Assembly: GCF_025311495.1 (NCBI RefSeq)
Contig: NZ_CP104398.1
Location: 1,736,001 to 1,800,000 of the forward strand
Direction of reading: 5' to 3'
From: Limosilactobacillus oris
Lineage (GTDB): Bacteria > Bacillota > Bacilli > Lactobacillales > Lactobacillaceae
Length of the DNA stretch: 64,000 nucleotides
Both the position numbers and the translations under genes were made by a program. Shown here one piece after another: positions 13,241 to 22,235 of this stretch. How positions within the stretch are numbered: the stretch's first letter is position 1; each line of letters opens with the position of its first letter. The notes beneath the pieces are model-generated. The model was not told the DNA's origin, did no database searches, and saw only the letters and a list, made by a program, of their open reading frames with translations.

Positions 13241-14171
13241 ATTCGTCTTCACCAATAATTGGGAAGCCGTAATCGCGAATGTGGTTCTTTAGCAATTGGA
13301 TGTATTCCTGCCCCAGCTGGCTGGTGATTGTGTGTTGGTGCTGGACAATTCCAAGCGTGATTGGATCATCAAGCTCCAAAGGAATCGCGACAATCTTGTC
13401 GTCGTTAAGTTTGCTGCTGATAATTCCCGAACTAATGGTGTAACCGTTCAAGCCGACCATCAGGTTAAAGATGGTTGCCCGGTCGCTAACCTTAATTTCC
13501 TTTTTATGGCTGAGGGTCGACTGGATTTCTTCAGAGAAGTAAAAGGAGTTGTTTTCGCCCTGCTCAAAGGACAGGTAGGGCAGTTCGGTTAAGTCGGCAA
13601 GACTGATTGAGTGACGCTTGGCAAGGGGGTTATAGCGGCTCAAAAAGACGTGCGGCTGGGCCGTAAAAAGCGGTGTGAATTCTAAACCGTTTTCTGTTAA
13701 CAGTTTGCTGATGATCCGGCGGTTAAAGTTATTGATATAGAGCACGCCGAGCTCACTTTTAAACGTACGCAGGTCGTTAAAGATATTTTCCGTTTCAGTT
13801 TCCCGCAAGATGAACTTATAGCTTGGTGAGTTGATCTCCTTGATTAGTTCCACGAAGGCGTTGACTACAAAGGCGTAGTGCTGGGCGGAAACGGCAAATG
13901 ATTGGTGGAGGGGCTGCTGTTTTTTGAACCGGTCATCGAGCAGGCGGACCTGGTCTAAAATCTGCTTGGCGTAATTCATGAATTCATGACCGTCGGCGGT
14001 TAAACGAGCGCCAGAATTGCTTCTTTGAAAGATTATAATGCCCATTTCTTTTTCTAAGTCTTTAATCGCACTCGAGAGGCTGGGCTGGGTGAGGTAGAGC
14101 CGTTTCGCCGCCTCATTAATTGAGCCGGTCTCAATCACCGCTTCGAGGTATTCCAGTTGTTTAATTCGCAT
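13239..14171 (-). CDS. LysR-family transcriptional regulator, probably of the met operon
   Basis: The 310 residues begin MRIKQLEYLEAVIETGSINE, the classic LysR winged helix-turn-helix (about 1-60), followed by an effector-binding domain. The chosen start (ATG at 14171) has AGGATGG upstream; a longer frame exists but lacks such a site. The gene is divergent from metE with 128 bases between. That position and the MetR/MtaR/CmbR-type regulators known to control metE in other bacteria suggest it senses a sulfur-amino-acid intermediate. The target and ligand are inferred, not shown. Confidence 0.85.
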   Translation of the reverse strand: MRIKQLEYLEAVIETGSINEAAKRLYLTQPSLSSAIKDLEKEMGIIIFQRSNSGARLTADGHEFMNYAKQILDQVRLLDDRFKKQQPLHQSFAVSAQHYAFVVNAFVELIKEINSPSYKFILRETETENIFNDLRTFKSELGVLYINNFNRRIISKLLTENGLEFTPLFTAQPHVFLSRYNPLAKRHSISLADLTELPYLSFEQGENNSFYFSEEIQSTLSHKKEIKVSDRATIFNLMVGLNGYTISSGIISSKLNDDKIVAIPLELDDPITLGIVQHQHTITSQLGQEYIQLLKNHIRDYGFPIIGEDE

Positions 14172-14235
14172 CGATGGCCATCCTTTTTTTATTAGCATTA
14201 TAGTCTTTCCCTATATCGGGTTCAAATATTTAACA

Positions 14236-14248
14236 GTTATTCAATAAC
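14236..14248. promoter_or_regulatory. Candidate LysR operator
   Basis: GTTATTCAATAAC is a perfect 13-base palindrome in the divergent region between the LysR gene and metE. Its place and symmetry fit a LysR binding site, but no second copy was found to confirm it. Confidence 0.4.
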
Positions 14249-14299
14249 AGACATTCATGGTAGATTATTAGACAAATAAAAAACGAAAGAGATGACTGA

Positions 14300-16564
14300 A
14301 TGATGACAACCACCACAATTATTGGCTTCCCGCGAATCGGCGAGAAGCGTGAACTGAAATTTGCTACCGAGAAATACTTTAAAAACGCGATTGACCAGGA
14401 AGAGTTACGGGCGACGGCAAAACAACTGCGGCGCCACAACTGGGAGCTGCTCCGCCAGGCGGGCATTGGCGAAATCCCCAGCAATGACTTTTCATACTAT
14501 GACCAAACCCTAGACGCTGCCTTTTTATTTAACCTGGTTCCCCAGAATGTCCAGGACCTGCCATTCTCCGAATTAGATAAGTATTTCGCCCTGGCACGGG
14601 GCTACCAGGGGCAAGCGGGTAATGTGTTGGCCTGGCCAATGAAGAAATGGTTCAACACCAACTACCACTACCTGGTTCCCCAGCTTAACCAGGATACCCG
14701 CTTCAAGCTGACTGGAAACAAGATTTTTACCGAGTTTGCGGAGGCCAAGGAATTAGGAATCATTACCCGGCCGGTCCTGCTTGGTCCCTTCACCCTGTTA
14801 AAACTGAGTGAGTACCAGAATACGACTGCCAGCGATTTTGTCAAGGACGCCGTGACGGCCTACCAGGCGGTTTTCACCAAGCTCATCACGCAGGGCGCCC
14901 ATTGGATCCAGCTTGACGAACCAGCGCTGGTTAAGGACCTGACTGCTGAAGACCAGCAGCTATTTAACGACCTCTACCGTCCGCTATTGGCTGCCAAGGG
15001 GAAGTTAAAGGTCCTCTTACAGACCTACTTCGGCGACGTCCGGGATGTCTATGACGATCTAATCAGTCTGCCGTTCGATGGGCTCGGCCTGGACTTTGTG
15101 GAAGGAAAACAAACCCAGCAATTAGTCAGTCACGGTTTCCCGGATGATAAGATTCTTTTTGCCGGGGTAGTTAACGGGAAAAACATCTGGCGCAACCACT
15201 ACGACCGGAGTTTAGCCCAGCTTAAAGCAGTCGGGGCCAAGCAGGTCGTGGTGAATACTTCTTGTTCCCTGCTCCACGTCCCAATTACGGTGGCTAACGA
15301 GGACTTTGCACCGGACGTCAAGGAGCACTTCGCTTTTGCAGAGGAAAAGCTGGCGGAGCTCCAAGACCTCGCGGCGATTTACGATGGTCAGGGAGCAGGG
15401 AAGCTGCACGCCAACCAAGCGTTATTTGCCCACCCACGGGTACAGGAAGATGCCGAACTCCACGCCCGGATTGCCAGCCTGAAAGATGCGGACTTTACCC
15501 GCCAGCCAGCTCGACCAGTTCGTGAACAGCTCCAGAAGGCGGCGTTTCAGCTGCCACTGTTGCCAACCACGACAATTGGCTCCTTCCCCCAAACTAAGGA
15601 AGTCCGGCAGGTCCGGCGCCAGTTCCGTCGGCACGAAATTAGCCAGGAACAATACGATGCCTTCATTAAGGAAAAGATTGACGAGTGGCTAAAGTGGCAA
15701 GAGGAGGTGGGCTTGGACGTCCTGGTACACGGGGAGTTTGAGCGCAACGACATGGTCGAATACTTCGGCCAGCACCTCTCCGGCTACCTCTTCTCCAAGA
15801 ACGCCTGGGTTCAATCATACGGGACCCGGTGTGTGAAGCCGCCAATCATCTGGGGTGACGTTAAACGCCAGCAACCAATTACCATCAAGTGGTCCAAATA
15901 CGCCCAGAGTCAAACCAAGAAGCTGGTCAAGGGGATGCTGACGGGGCCGGTGACGATCCTGAACTGGTCCTTCCCCCGGGAAGACATCAGCCTGAAAGAA
16001 GCCACCCTCCAGTTAGCCCTGGCAATCCAGGAAGAGGTCCTCGACCTGGAAGCCAACGGAATTAAGATCATCCAGATTGATGAGGCGGCCCTACGCGAGA
16101 AGCTGCCCCTGCGAAAGTCCGACTGGTACTCAGAATACCTCGACTGGGCCATCCCGGCCTTCCGCTTGGTCCACAGCAAGGTCCAGCCGGAAACACAGAT
16201 TCACACCCATATGTGTTACAGTGAATTTACCGACATTATCCCGGCAATTGATGCCATGGATGCCGACGTGATCTCCTTTGAAGCATCGCGTTCCAACCTA
16301 GAAATCCTCGATGCGCTAAAGAAGCAGCACTTTGAAACCGAAGTCGGTCCGGGCGTTTACGACGTCCACTCACCGCGGATTCCGTCAGTTGATGAGGTAC
16401 AGACGACGATTAACCGGATCCTGGCGAAAATTACCGCGCCGAAGGTTTGGATTAATCCCGATTGTGGGCTCAAGACCCGGGGGATGGAAGAAACCAAGGC
16501 TAGTTTAACCAACGTACTCGCGGCGACGCGAGCAGTCCGCAAGCAGCTCGGGGAGGGTGATTAG
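14300..16564 (+). CDS. metE: Cobalamin-independent methionine synthase
   Basis: The enzyme transfers the methyl group of 5-methyltetrahydropteroyl-polyglutamate to homocysteine. The 754 residues form the usual two-barrel protein, with [14 protein letters not shown] at the N-terminus and [14 protein letters not shown] opening the second half. The zinc and homocysteine ligands are visible as H637 and C639 (HTHMCY), E661 (SFEASRS) and C722 ([10 protein letters not shown]). The start is ATG 14300, or ATG one codon later. The next gene's ATG directly abuts its stop, so the two are translationally coupled. Regulation is probably by the divergent LysR protein. Confidence 0.97.
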   Translation: MMTTTTIIGFPRIGEKRELKFATEKYFKNAIDQEELRATAKQLRRHNWELLRQAGIGEIPSNDFSYYDQTLDAAFLFNLVPQNVQDLPFSELDKYFALARGYQGQAGNVLAWPMKKWFNTNYHYLVPQLNQDTRFKLTGNKIFTEFAEAKELGIITRPVLLGPFTLLKLSEYQNTTASDFVKDAVTAYQAVFTKLITQGAHWIQLDEPALVKDLTAEDQQLFNDLYRPLLAAKGKLKVLLQTYFGDVRDVYDDLISLPFDGLGLDFVEGKQTQQLVSHGFPDDKILFAGVVNGKNIWRNHYDRSLAQLKAVGAKQVVVNTSCSLLHVPITVANEDFAPDVKEHFAFAEEKLAELQDLAAIYDGQGAGKLHANQALFAHPRVQEDAELHARIASLKDADFTRQPARPVREQLQKAAFQLPLLPTTTIGSFPQTKEVRQVRRQFRRHEISQEQYDAFIKEKIDEWLKWQEEVGLDVLVHGEFERNDMVEYFGQHLSGYLFSKNAWVQSYGTRCVKPPIIWGDVKRQQPITIKWSKYAQSQTKKLVKGMLTGPVTILNWSFPREDISLKEATLQLALAIQEEVLDLEANGIKIIQIDEAALREKLPLRKSDWYSEYLDWAIPAFRLVHSKVQPETQIHTHMCYSEFTDIIPAIDAMDADVISFEASRSNLEILDALKKQHFETEVGPGVYDVHSPRIPSVDEVQTTINRILAKITAPKVWINPDCGLKTRGMEETKASLTNVLAATRAVRKQLGEGD

Positions 16565-17410
16565 ATGACCAGTTTATCGTACGAAGTCTTTCCACCCAAC
16601 TCCACGGTCGGCATCAACCATCTGAACCAGGTGCTCGCCGCCCTGCAGGACCTTGCCCCGTCATTCATCAGTGTCACTTGCAGCAGTCAAACGGCCCGCC
16701 TGGCTCAGGAGACAGTCAAGGTTGCCGATTACGTCGAAAATTGCTGTCACGTGCCGGCGATGGCTCACCTCCCAGCTTGGTACCTTAGCCGATCTGATGT
16801 TGATCGAATCATGGCGCAATTACGGGAACGCCACGTTGGCCGGGTCCTGGTGCTGCGCGGGGACGAACGGCCGGGGTTAGCCAAAAAGAATGATTTTCCC
16901 CACGCCAGTGACCTAATTGACTACATTCGGCAAAATTATCCTGATTTTCAAATTACGGGCGCCTGCTACCCGGAAAAGCACCCAGAGTCGCTGGATATGG
17001 TGGCCGAACTGCAGCATTTAAAGCTGAAGGTGGAGGCGGGGTGTGACCAGATTATTACCCAGCTCTTCTTAGATAACCGCTGCTACTACCGGTTTCGTGA
17101 ACTATGTGCCATTGCCGGGATTGACGTGCCGATTATTGCCGGAATTATGCCAATCATTAACGAACGGCAGGCTAACCGGATTTTGCGGACTAGCGCGGTG
17201 GCGGTCCCAGAGAAGTTTAAGGACATCCTGGCCAAGTATCATGACCATCCCGAGGCCCTGAAACAGGCAGGGATTAGCTACGCGATTGACCAAATTGTCG
17301 ACCTGGCGACCAACGACGTTTCCGGGATCCACCTGTACACGATGAACCAGGCGGACACCGCCCGCCAGGTTGAGCAAAACATTGGGGCGCTCCTCCAGGT
17401 CAGCTGTTAG
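16565..17410 (+). CDS. metF: 5,10-methylenetetrahydrofolate reductase
   Basis: The flavoprotein makes the 5-methyl-THF that MetE uses. The 281 residues show the MTHFR barrel with YEVFPP at the N-terminus, VLRGDER near residue 98, and QLFLDNRCYYRF plus PIIAGIMPI in the second half. Length is normal for the short bacterial form. It starts immediately after the metE stop and ends 13 bases before folD. The gene order supplies MetE with its methyl donor from methylene-THF. Confidence 0.95.
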   Translation: MTSLSYEVFPPNSTVGINHLNQVLAALQDLAPSFISVTCSSQTARLAQETVKVADYVENCCHVPAMAHLPAWYLSRSDVDRIMAQLRERHVGRVLVLRGDERPGLAKKNDFPHASDLIDYIRQNYPDFQITGACYPEKHPESLDMVAELQHLKLKVEAGCDQIITQLFLDNRCYYRFRELCAIAGIDVPIIAGIMPIINERQANRILRTSAVAVPEKFKDILAKYHDHPEALKQAGISYAIDQIVDLATNDVSGIHLYTMNQADTARQVEQNIGALLQVSC

Positions 17411-17423
17411 GGGGGGCGATGTA

Positions 17424-18293
17424 ATGATTATTGATGGTAAAAAAATTGCCCGGGAAATAAATGCAAAAACCCGCCAGCAGGTTGCAGCATTAAAAGCGCA
17501 CCAGCTTACGCCGGGGATTGCGGTAATTGTAGTCGGCGATGACCCGGCCAGTCAAATTTATACCCGCACTAAGCACCGTTTGGCACAGAAGCTGGGCATC
17601 GCTTCGACCCTGTACCATTTCCCAGCTGACGTTGACCAGGCGACTGTTTTACAGCAGGTTCGGAAATTAAATCGTGATGACAGTGTAGACGCAATCCTGG
17701 TACAGGCGCCCCTCCCGGCCCAGCTCAATGGTGAGGAGATTGTTAATACAATCGACCCGGCGAAGGACGCCGATGGCCTTCATCCGCTCAACCTGGGACG
17801 GTTATATGCCCAACAAGGTGGTCATTACCCGGTCGCCTGTACGCCCCGGGGGATTATGACGCTATTAAATCTGTATCAGGTGCCGCTAGAGGGGGCCAAC
17901 GTGGTCATTGTTGGGCGGAGCCTCCTGGTAGGCAAACCGCTCCTGGCGCTGTTGAATAACCGGAACGCGACCGTGACCTTTGTTGGCCGGCATACTAAAA
18001 AGCGGGCCGCATTGACCCGACAGGCGGACATCCTAATTGTTGCCGCCGGGGCCCCTGGCCTGATTACAGCGGGGGACGTCAAGGCGGGGGCAGTGGTAAT
18101 TGATGTGGGGATCAACCGTCTGCCATCTGGCAAGCTGGTGGGCGACGTTGATTTCGCCAGCGCTGCCTCCCTGGCGCGGTTGATTACTCCAGTTCCCGGG
18201 GGCGTAGGTCCGCTGACGGTCGCCATGCTGATGCGCCAAACGGTTGAGCTGGCCGAATGGCGGCGGGAGCTCAGTTCATTTTTAGTGGGATAA
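17424..18293 (+). CDS. folD: Bifunctional methylene-THF dehydrogenase / cyclohydrolase
   Basis: FolD interconverts 10-formyl-, methenyl- and methylene-THF with NADP. The 289 residues have Y46 and K50 in QIYTRTKH (the catalytic pair), DADGLHPLNLG near 112, and the nucleotide-binding GRSLLVGKPL near 160. It ends with TPVPGGVGPLT, the family signature. The start ATG 17424 follows GGGGGG; a longer in-frame reading back into metF lacks support. As third gene of the met operon it links one-carbon supply to methionine synthesis. Confidence 0.95.
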   Translation: MIIDGKKIAREINAKTRQQVAALKAHQLTPGIAVIVVGDDPASQIYTRTKHRLAQKLGIASTLYHFPADVDQATVLQQVRKLNRDDSVDAILVQAPLPAQLNGEEIVNTIDPAKDADGLHPLNLGRLYAQQGGHYPVACTPRGIMTLLNLYQVPLEGANVVIVGRSLLVGKPLLALLNNRNATVTFVGRHTKKRAALTRQADILIVAAGAPGLITAGDVKAGAVVIDVGINRLPSGKLVGDVDFASAASLARLITPVPGGVGPLTVAMLMRQTVELAEWRRELSSFLVG

Positions 18294-18322
18294 CTCTGTT
18301 CAAATTCCTCGTAACATAAATC

Positions 18323-18366
18323 AACCGGCTTGACCGCGGTAAATTTTCGTAGTTAAGCCGGTTTGC
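18323..18366 (+). terminator. Weak terminator-like hairpin after folD
   Basis: AACCGGCTT (18323-18331) pairs with AAGCCGGTT (18355-18363), but only a short T stretch follows. Confidence 0.5.
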
Positions 18367-18447
18367 AGTTATTTGATTTTCCAACAGCTTAAAGTGCTTG
18401 GGGCTGTGACGTAAGTACTATTACTTAGATAAAAGACGAACAACGAA

Positions 18448-18580
18448 GTACACAAAGGGGCTTCAGTGCTCGGCAAAGCCGAACTCTGAAGCCCTCTTTG
18501 TGCTTTCTAAAGACTAGCTGCGCATCGACGGGGGCGTGAAGGCGAGGTTATAAATGACTTCGCCTTCACGCTTCCATTTT
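18448..18580 (+). repeat. Intergenic hairpin repeat B, copy 1
   Basis: GGGGCTTCAG, TCGGC-AAA-GCCGA and CTGAAGCCC form a long nested stem inside a longer ACACAAAG/CTTTGTG pairing. It is followed by a conserved segment ending GCGCATCGACG (to 18530) and then a second strong hairpin (GCGTGAAGGCGA with TTCGCCTTCACGC). The first 83 bases are closely matched at 55658-55740 in the same orientation. No protein is evident. It fills most of the gap between folD and the broken regulator. Confidence 0.75.
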
Positions 18581-18610
18581 ATTTGGTGGGCATTTTTATC
18601 CTGGCGTAGC

Positions 18611-19371
18611 TTAGTTGATTTTAGTGTTAGTTACCGTGGCGAGCTGATTGAGCAGGGCCGCGGTTTTGAGCCGTGAAAGGGGACAAATGTGGGGGCAAGC
18701 CCCAGCACTACTGTATGGTTATGGGTGTTAATCTGACTCACCTTGGTAATATTAATCAGGCAGTTCCGGTGACTGCGGAAAAAGAATTGGCTGCCGCGTT
18801 CCAAACTCGTCAATGAACCGTGTACCGTGACTTGCTGGCCATTCGTCAAGTAGAGAAATGACTGGTGCGAGTTGCGGGGATTCGGGGCAAAGCAGAGGGT
18901 GTCGGCCAAAGCAATCCGGGTATAGCCAGTCCCAATTTTCAACAGGATGGTAGGCTGGTTGAGCTATTTTATCTGCTTGATTTTCTGGTTGACGAGCACA
19001 ATATCTTGCCGGAGGCGTTCAGTGATATTGGCCGTGCCTTTGGAAATAAAGTCCAGGGCGGCTGCTTGGTAGCGATAAGTGTCCGGTAATAATTCGTCGT
19101 GCACCGTGATAAAGATAATGGTGGCGTACGGGTCGTATTGGCGGACCAACCGGCTAACTTTTAGCCCGGCCTTGGTGTCACCGGCGACTTCGAGGCCGAG
19201 CAGGTAGACGTTGTCCATGCTCGGCGCTGGCAAGTGGGCGGTTAATTCGCCGACCGTTGCGTAAGCCTTGATGGTGGCAACGGCAATTTGCTGCTCCTTA
19301 GCGATTGAGTTGAGTGCCTTTTCCAAATTAATTTGCTCGATCCATTGATCTTCTAGGATAAAAAAGTTCAT
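18611..19371 (-). pseudogene. Broken AgrA/ComE-type response regulator (receiver + LytTR)
   Basis: Codons 1-135 give a receiver domain, then TAG at 18964-18966. In the same frame, reading continues into a LytTR DNA-binding domain (FFRSHRNCLINITKV near the middle). A second lesion follows. Near the C-run at about 18690-18703 the frame is lost, and the expected ending CPLSRLKTAALL... is found one base out of register, stopping at 18611. The undamaged protein would be about 255 residues, normal for this family. One nonsense codon plus one frameshift make function unlikely. It lies downstream of a broken histidine kinase, so the whole peptide-sensing system has decayed. Confidence 0.85.
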
Positions 19372-19538
19372 TGCGAAAAATACCCCATGATTAACAATTG
19401 AATTTGGGATGAAAGGGAAGATTTTCCAGAGACATATTTTAACAAAAAAGCAATTAGCTTAATAATCCGTTCGTTGACAGACTAACGATTAGAAAAAGGG
19501 GGAGGAGGTTCGTGAAAGCGCTTTTTGTTTAGCAGATA

Positions 19539-19637
19539 TTATTCCTTAATAATTTTAATCGGAACATAGTGTTTTGTGGTACGTAGACAGGAAATGGTGG
19601 TGCAGACTTGCAGTCGGGAGCTTCGTACTGTAATCAT
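19539..19637 (-). CDS. Possible 32-residue peptide between kinase and regulator
   Basis: ATG at 19637 lies seven bases after GGAGA and opens a 32-residue basic frame with two cysteines (VCTTISCL). A pheromone precursor often accompanies this type of kinase/regulator pair, but it usually precedes the kinase. This peptide lacks a double-glycine leader or clear AgrD features. It may be chance. Confidence 0.25.
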   Translation of the reverse strand: MITVRSSRLQVCTTISCLRTTKHYVPIKIIKE

Positions 19638-19684
19638 ATTAATTTCTCCAATTACCCGCTAGTATCTTATACTTTAGCGTAAAT

Positions 19685-19716
19685 AAAAACGGCCCCTCGT
19701 TGCGCACGAAAGGTCG
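19685..19716 (-). terminator. Terminator after the histidine kinase remnant
   Basis: On the minus strand ACGACCTTTCGT pairs with ACGAGGGGCCGT (one mismatch, G-T pairs) and runs into T5. It ends the kinase transcript before the regulator. Confidence 0.65.
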
Positions 19717-19724
19717 TAAAATGG

Positions 19725-21052
19725 TTATTTGCCCTCCCCCTTAGGAAGGATGATTCGTTGCTCAAACCAGTAGTTATTTGAGCTCCGATCATTGATCGCC
19801 TGAGGGTACTTTGCAAGAACAATTCTGAGGTTACGGAGACCAATGTGATGACTCGCGTTAAGATTAAAGGTAGTCGAACCGGCATCTAACTCTGCTAGGT
19901 CAAGCTGCTCCTGCTTAGTCGAATTGCCAATGACGATAAACTGGGCGTGCTCATTTTCATAAAGGGCGAGATCAATCTTCTTATCTTGCGATTCCTTAGC
20001 TGCATGAATCGCGTTATCAAGTAATATTGAAAGAACTCTCAGGGCATCGACCTGGTTCAAAGTAGCAGTTAGGTCGATGGGCTGTGCAACTTCCAAGGTT
20101 ACGTTTAACTTATCCGAAATTGCCTGGTTGACCTTTCCATACACTACGGATTTGATTCCAGGATTGGTAATGTTTTGAAGGTTTCCTAATGCTTTGGTTG
20201 GTGTGTTAATAATGGAAGCAGTGGAGTTGGTTAGCCGGGCCAGTTCCCGTTTCGCATAGTCTAAATTATCCGTATCAAGTGCGCTCTTGAGACTATAGAG
20301 AACGTTCTTGTAATCATGCTTAAAACGGCGCATATCATCATACATCACTTCAAGTTCTGAAGTGTAATCTTCAAGGTTTGATAGCTGGGCATTAGCAAAC
20401 ATCAAGCGTTCGTTCTTCATCAAGACCTTACCGACAACGTAGAATAACAAGACAATGACGATATAATAGCTAAGGGCGATGAAAATCTCCAGTCCAACTA
20501 AATTACTGGCGTGGAGAATACCACGTAGAACCGTTGGTAGATACTCAATCATGTAGAAAAAGTAGGATAATGGAATAAAAAGCAGACTGAAGAGGTACTT
20601 TAATCCAGAATAGTGGTAAGCTGTTACCTTGAAATAGTCAACGAGTAGCGGTCTGGTCACTTGAATTAGGATTAAGCCAAACGCATAACTAATCAGGGTC
20701 GCCAGGAAGTTGACAATCCCCAGCAAGCTTCCCAGCCGTTCTTGAACCACCGGCATTCGGACGCAAATAAAGGTAAAGATGTTTGCCAGGTAGTAAATCA
20801 GCATGCTAATTCCGAATTGGGAAATAATAGTCGAAAATCTTTTTCGGTTGGATTAGCGAAATAAAAAACGGCGAGTGCACCGCAGAGGGTTATAATTAAG
20901 TCATTTAGAAACAAGTTCGGCTGAAGAAAAGGACAGACGATGAAAAAGCCGACGTAAAACGAGAAAGGAATTTTGGCCCTCGTCAGATGGCGGTATATCC
21001 CCCAAAAAGAAATTCCATAAAAAATCTCCGCTTTAATAAACCAGCTCAACAT
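19725..21052 (-). pseudogene. Frameshifted HPK10-type sensor histidine kinase
   Basis: The N-terminal 71 codons (MLSWFIKAEIFYGISF..., two or three membrane segments) read into a T5 run at 20840-20844 (A5 on the coding strand). There the frame changes; the rest continues one register away (FSTIISQFGIS...) to TAA 19725-19727. Restoring one A joins both parts into about 442 residues. That is the normal length of the six-helix AgrC/PlnB kinases, with the H-box DMRRFKHDYKN and N-box LLDNAIHAA present. The start has no good ribosome-binding site, and its upstream DNA is shared with the divergent lipoprotein promoter. It was probably the pheromone receptor of the broken regulator next to it. Confidence 0.85.
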
Positions 21053-21077
21053 ATATAATGGTGAAGGAGAATTAAGA

Positions 21078-21797
21078 ATGGAAATTGCAAAAGCAACAAC
21101 GACGGCATTGGTAGGAGTAAGTCTTTTTCTACTGGCTGGCTGTGGCAATCAGCAATCGAGTGCTACTAGCAAGCGCTCGTCGGTTACGACAACGCAAACG
21201 AAGACTAAGACAACCCATCAGCAAGACCAGATTGTTGGTAGCTTCGTTGATAGTGAAGACGGAGCTGCTATCCAGTTAAAGAGTGATGGTACTGGTCAGT
21301 ACGTTTATGCTGACTCAGGGGAGCCAGATACTAATGACCAGCTGACTTGGAAGAAGGATGGCGATCATTACACGGTAACTCTCCAGGATAGCAACGTTTC
21401 TAGTCCGTTGACCGCGACGCTTGATGGCAACCAATTGACCCTGTCCGGGGATAGTAACTGGAATACGGAACACTTCAAGAAAACTACTAAGAAGCTTGAC
21501 CTGAACAAGTTCCTGGCTGATCAGCATAAGCAAAATGGGGATGCTAATAATGGGCAAAACCAAACAGCAGACACCCAGGGTAGTAATAATGCTGCTAACG
21601 CCGGGACGGCACAAGGTAATGATGGCAGCCAAGACGGGAATGTAAAGGACTTTACTGATTCTATGGGTGGACACCACCACGTTGTGATGTCAGGTGCAAC
21701 CGATAGTGATGGTCACCAGATGGGGGTTGACCAAGAAACGGACCCTGATGGTAGTAGCCATACCTTCCAATATATTGATGGAATGATGCCGTATTAG
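21078..21797 (+). CDS. Lipoprotein of unknown function
   Basis: The 239 residues start with a lipoprotein signal peptide ending LLAGC (C22), so the mature protein should be lipid-anchored outside the cell. A Ser/Thr-rich linker (about 24-50) follows, then a beta-rich domain with IVGSFVDSEDGAAIQLKSDGTGQYVY (in two parts) reminiscent of small extracellular DUF domains. After that comes an Asn/Gln/Gly-rich stretch and a His-containing C-terminus (GGHHHVV). AAGGAGAA lies before ATG 21078. It is divergent from the dead kinase. I do not recognise a function. Confidence 0.8.
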   Translation: MEIAKATTTALVGVSLFLLAGCGNQQSSATSKRSSVTTTQTKTKTTHQQDQIVGSFVDSEDGAAIQLKSDGTGQYVYADSGEPDTNDQLTWKKDGDHYTVTLQDSNVSSPLTATLDGNQLTLSGDSNWNTEHFKKTTKKLDLNKFLADQHKQNGDANNGQNQTADTQGSNNAANAGTAQGNDGSQDGNVKDFTDSMGGHHHVVMSGATDSDGHQMGVDQETDPDGSSHTFQYIDGMMPY

Positions 21798-21823
21798 TGG
21801 GAAGCTAAAATAGAATACCCTTC

Positions 21824-21862
21824 AGCAGCTCGTGCCAAAACCATGGCCCGGGCTGCTTTTAT
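21824..21862 (+). terminator. Terminator after the lipoprotein gene
   Basis: AGCAGC-CG-GCC pairs with GGC-CG-GCTGCT and is followed by T4. Confidence 0.8.
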
Positions 21863-21977
21863 AGTTGCATAGGATTGCAAAATTATTTTAACTGTAATTT
21901 TACGGAGAAACTGGCTTACTCCCTAACACTACTCCTTGCTCTAGCCAAGCCTGGCAGGTATAATCAACGAAAATTCC

Positions 21978-22007
21978 TTGACGGCTACGGCGGTAATTCG
22001 CTATAAT
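21978..22007 (+). promoter_or_regulatory. Promoter of the second tRNA-Asn
   Basis: TTGACG (21978-21983), an 18-bp spacer and TATAAT (22002-22007) end 19 bases before the tRNA. Confidence 0.7.
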
Positions 22008-22026
22008 TAATTCGTTAAGTTATTAT

Positions 22027-22099
22027 TCCGGCATAGCTCAGTTGGTAGAGCACCTGACTGTTAATCAGGTTGTCGTCAGTTCGAGTCTGACTGCCGGAG
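22027..22099 (+). tRNA. tRNA-Asn (GTT), second copy
   Basis: It is identical to the copy after the 5S gene at 9355-9427. Here it has its own promoter. Confidence 0.97.
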
Positions 22100-22106
22100 C
22101 TAATTC

Positions 22107-22140
22107 AAAGGGACTGGTGATGATTCGCCAGCCCTTTTTT
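22107..22140 (+). terminator. Terminator after the second tRNA-Asn
   Basis: AAAGGG-TGG pairs with CCA-CCCTTT, continuing into T6. Confidence 0.85.
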
Positions 22141-22235
22141 AGTACCTGCGTCGTCAAAATAGTGGCATTTTGATCTTTTTCCTCATATAATAAATTTTGT
22201 AAGGATAAGATAAATATTCGGGGAGAAATATTTAA

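Noticed and set aside
14172-14299. Possible T-box or SAM riboswitch before metE
   Set aside because: The 128-base divergent region has no T-box sequence, no S-box core and no terminator hairpin.
19512-19532. Strong GGAGGAGG site followed by GTG and a six-codon frame on the plus strand
   Set aside because: Six codons are too few to support a product, and the sequence opposite is the leader of the broken regulator.
9428-22026. Interval between the two tRNA-Asn genes as an integrative island
   Set aside because: It contains no integrase, and housekeeping-like genes (tpx, metE, folD) lie inside it, so only a recombination note was kept.
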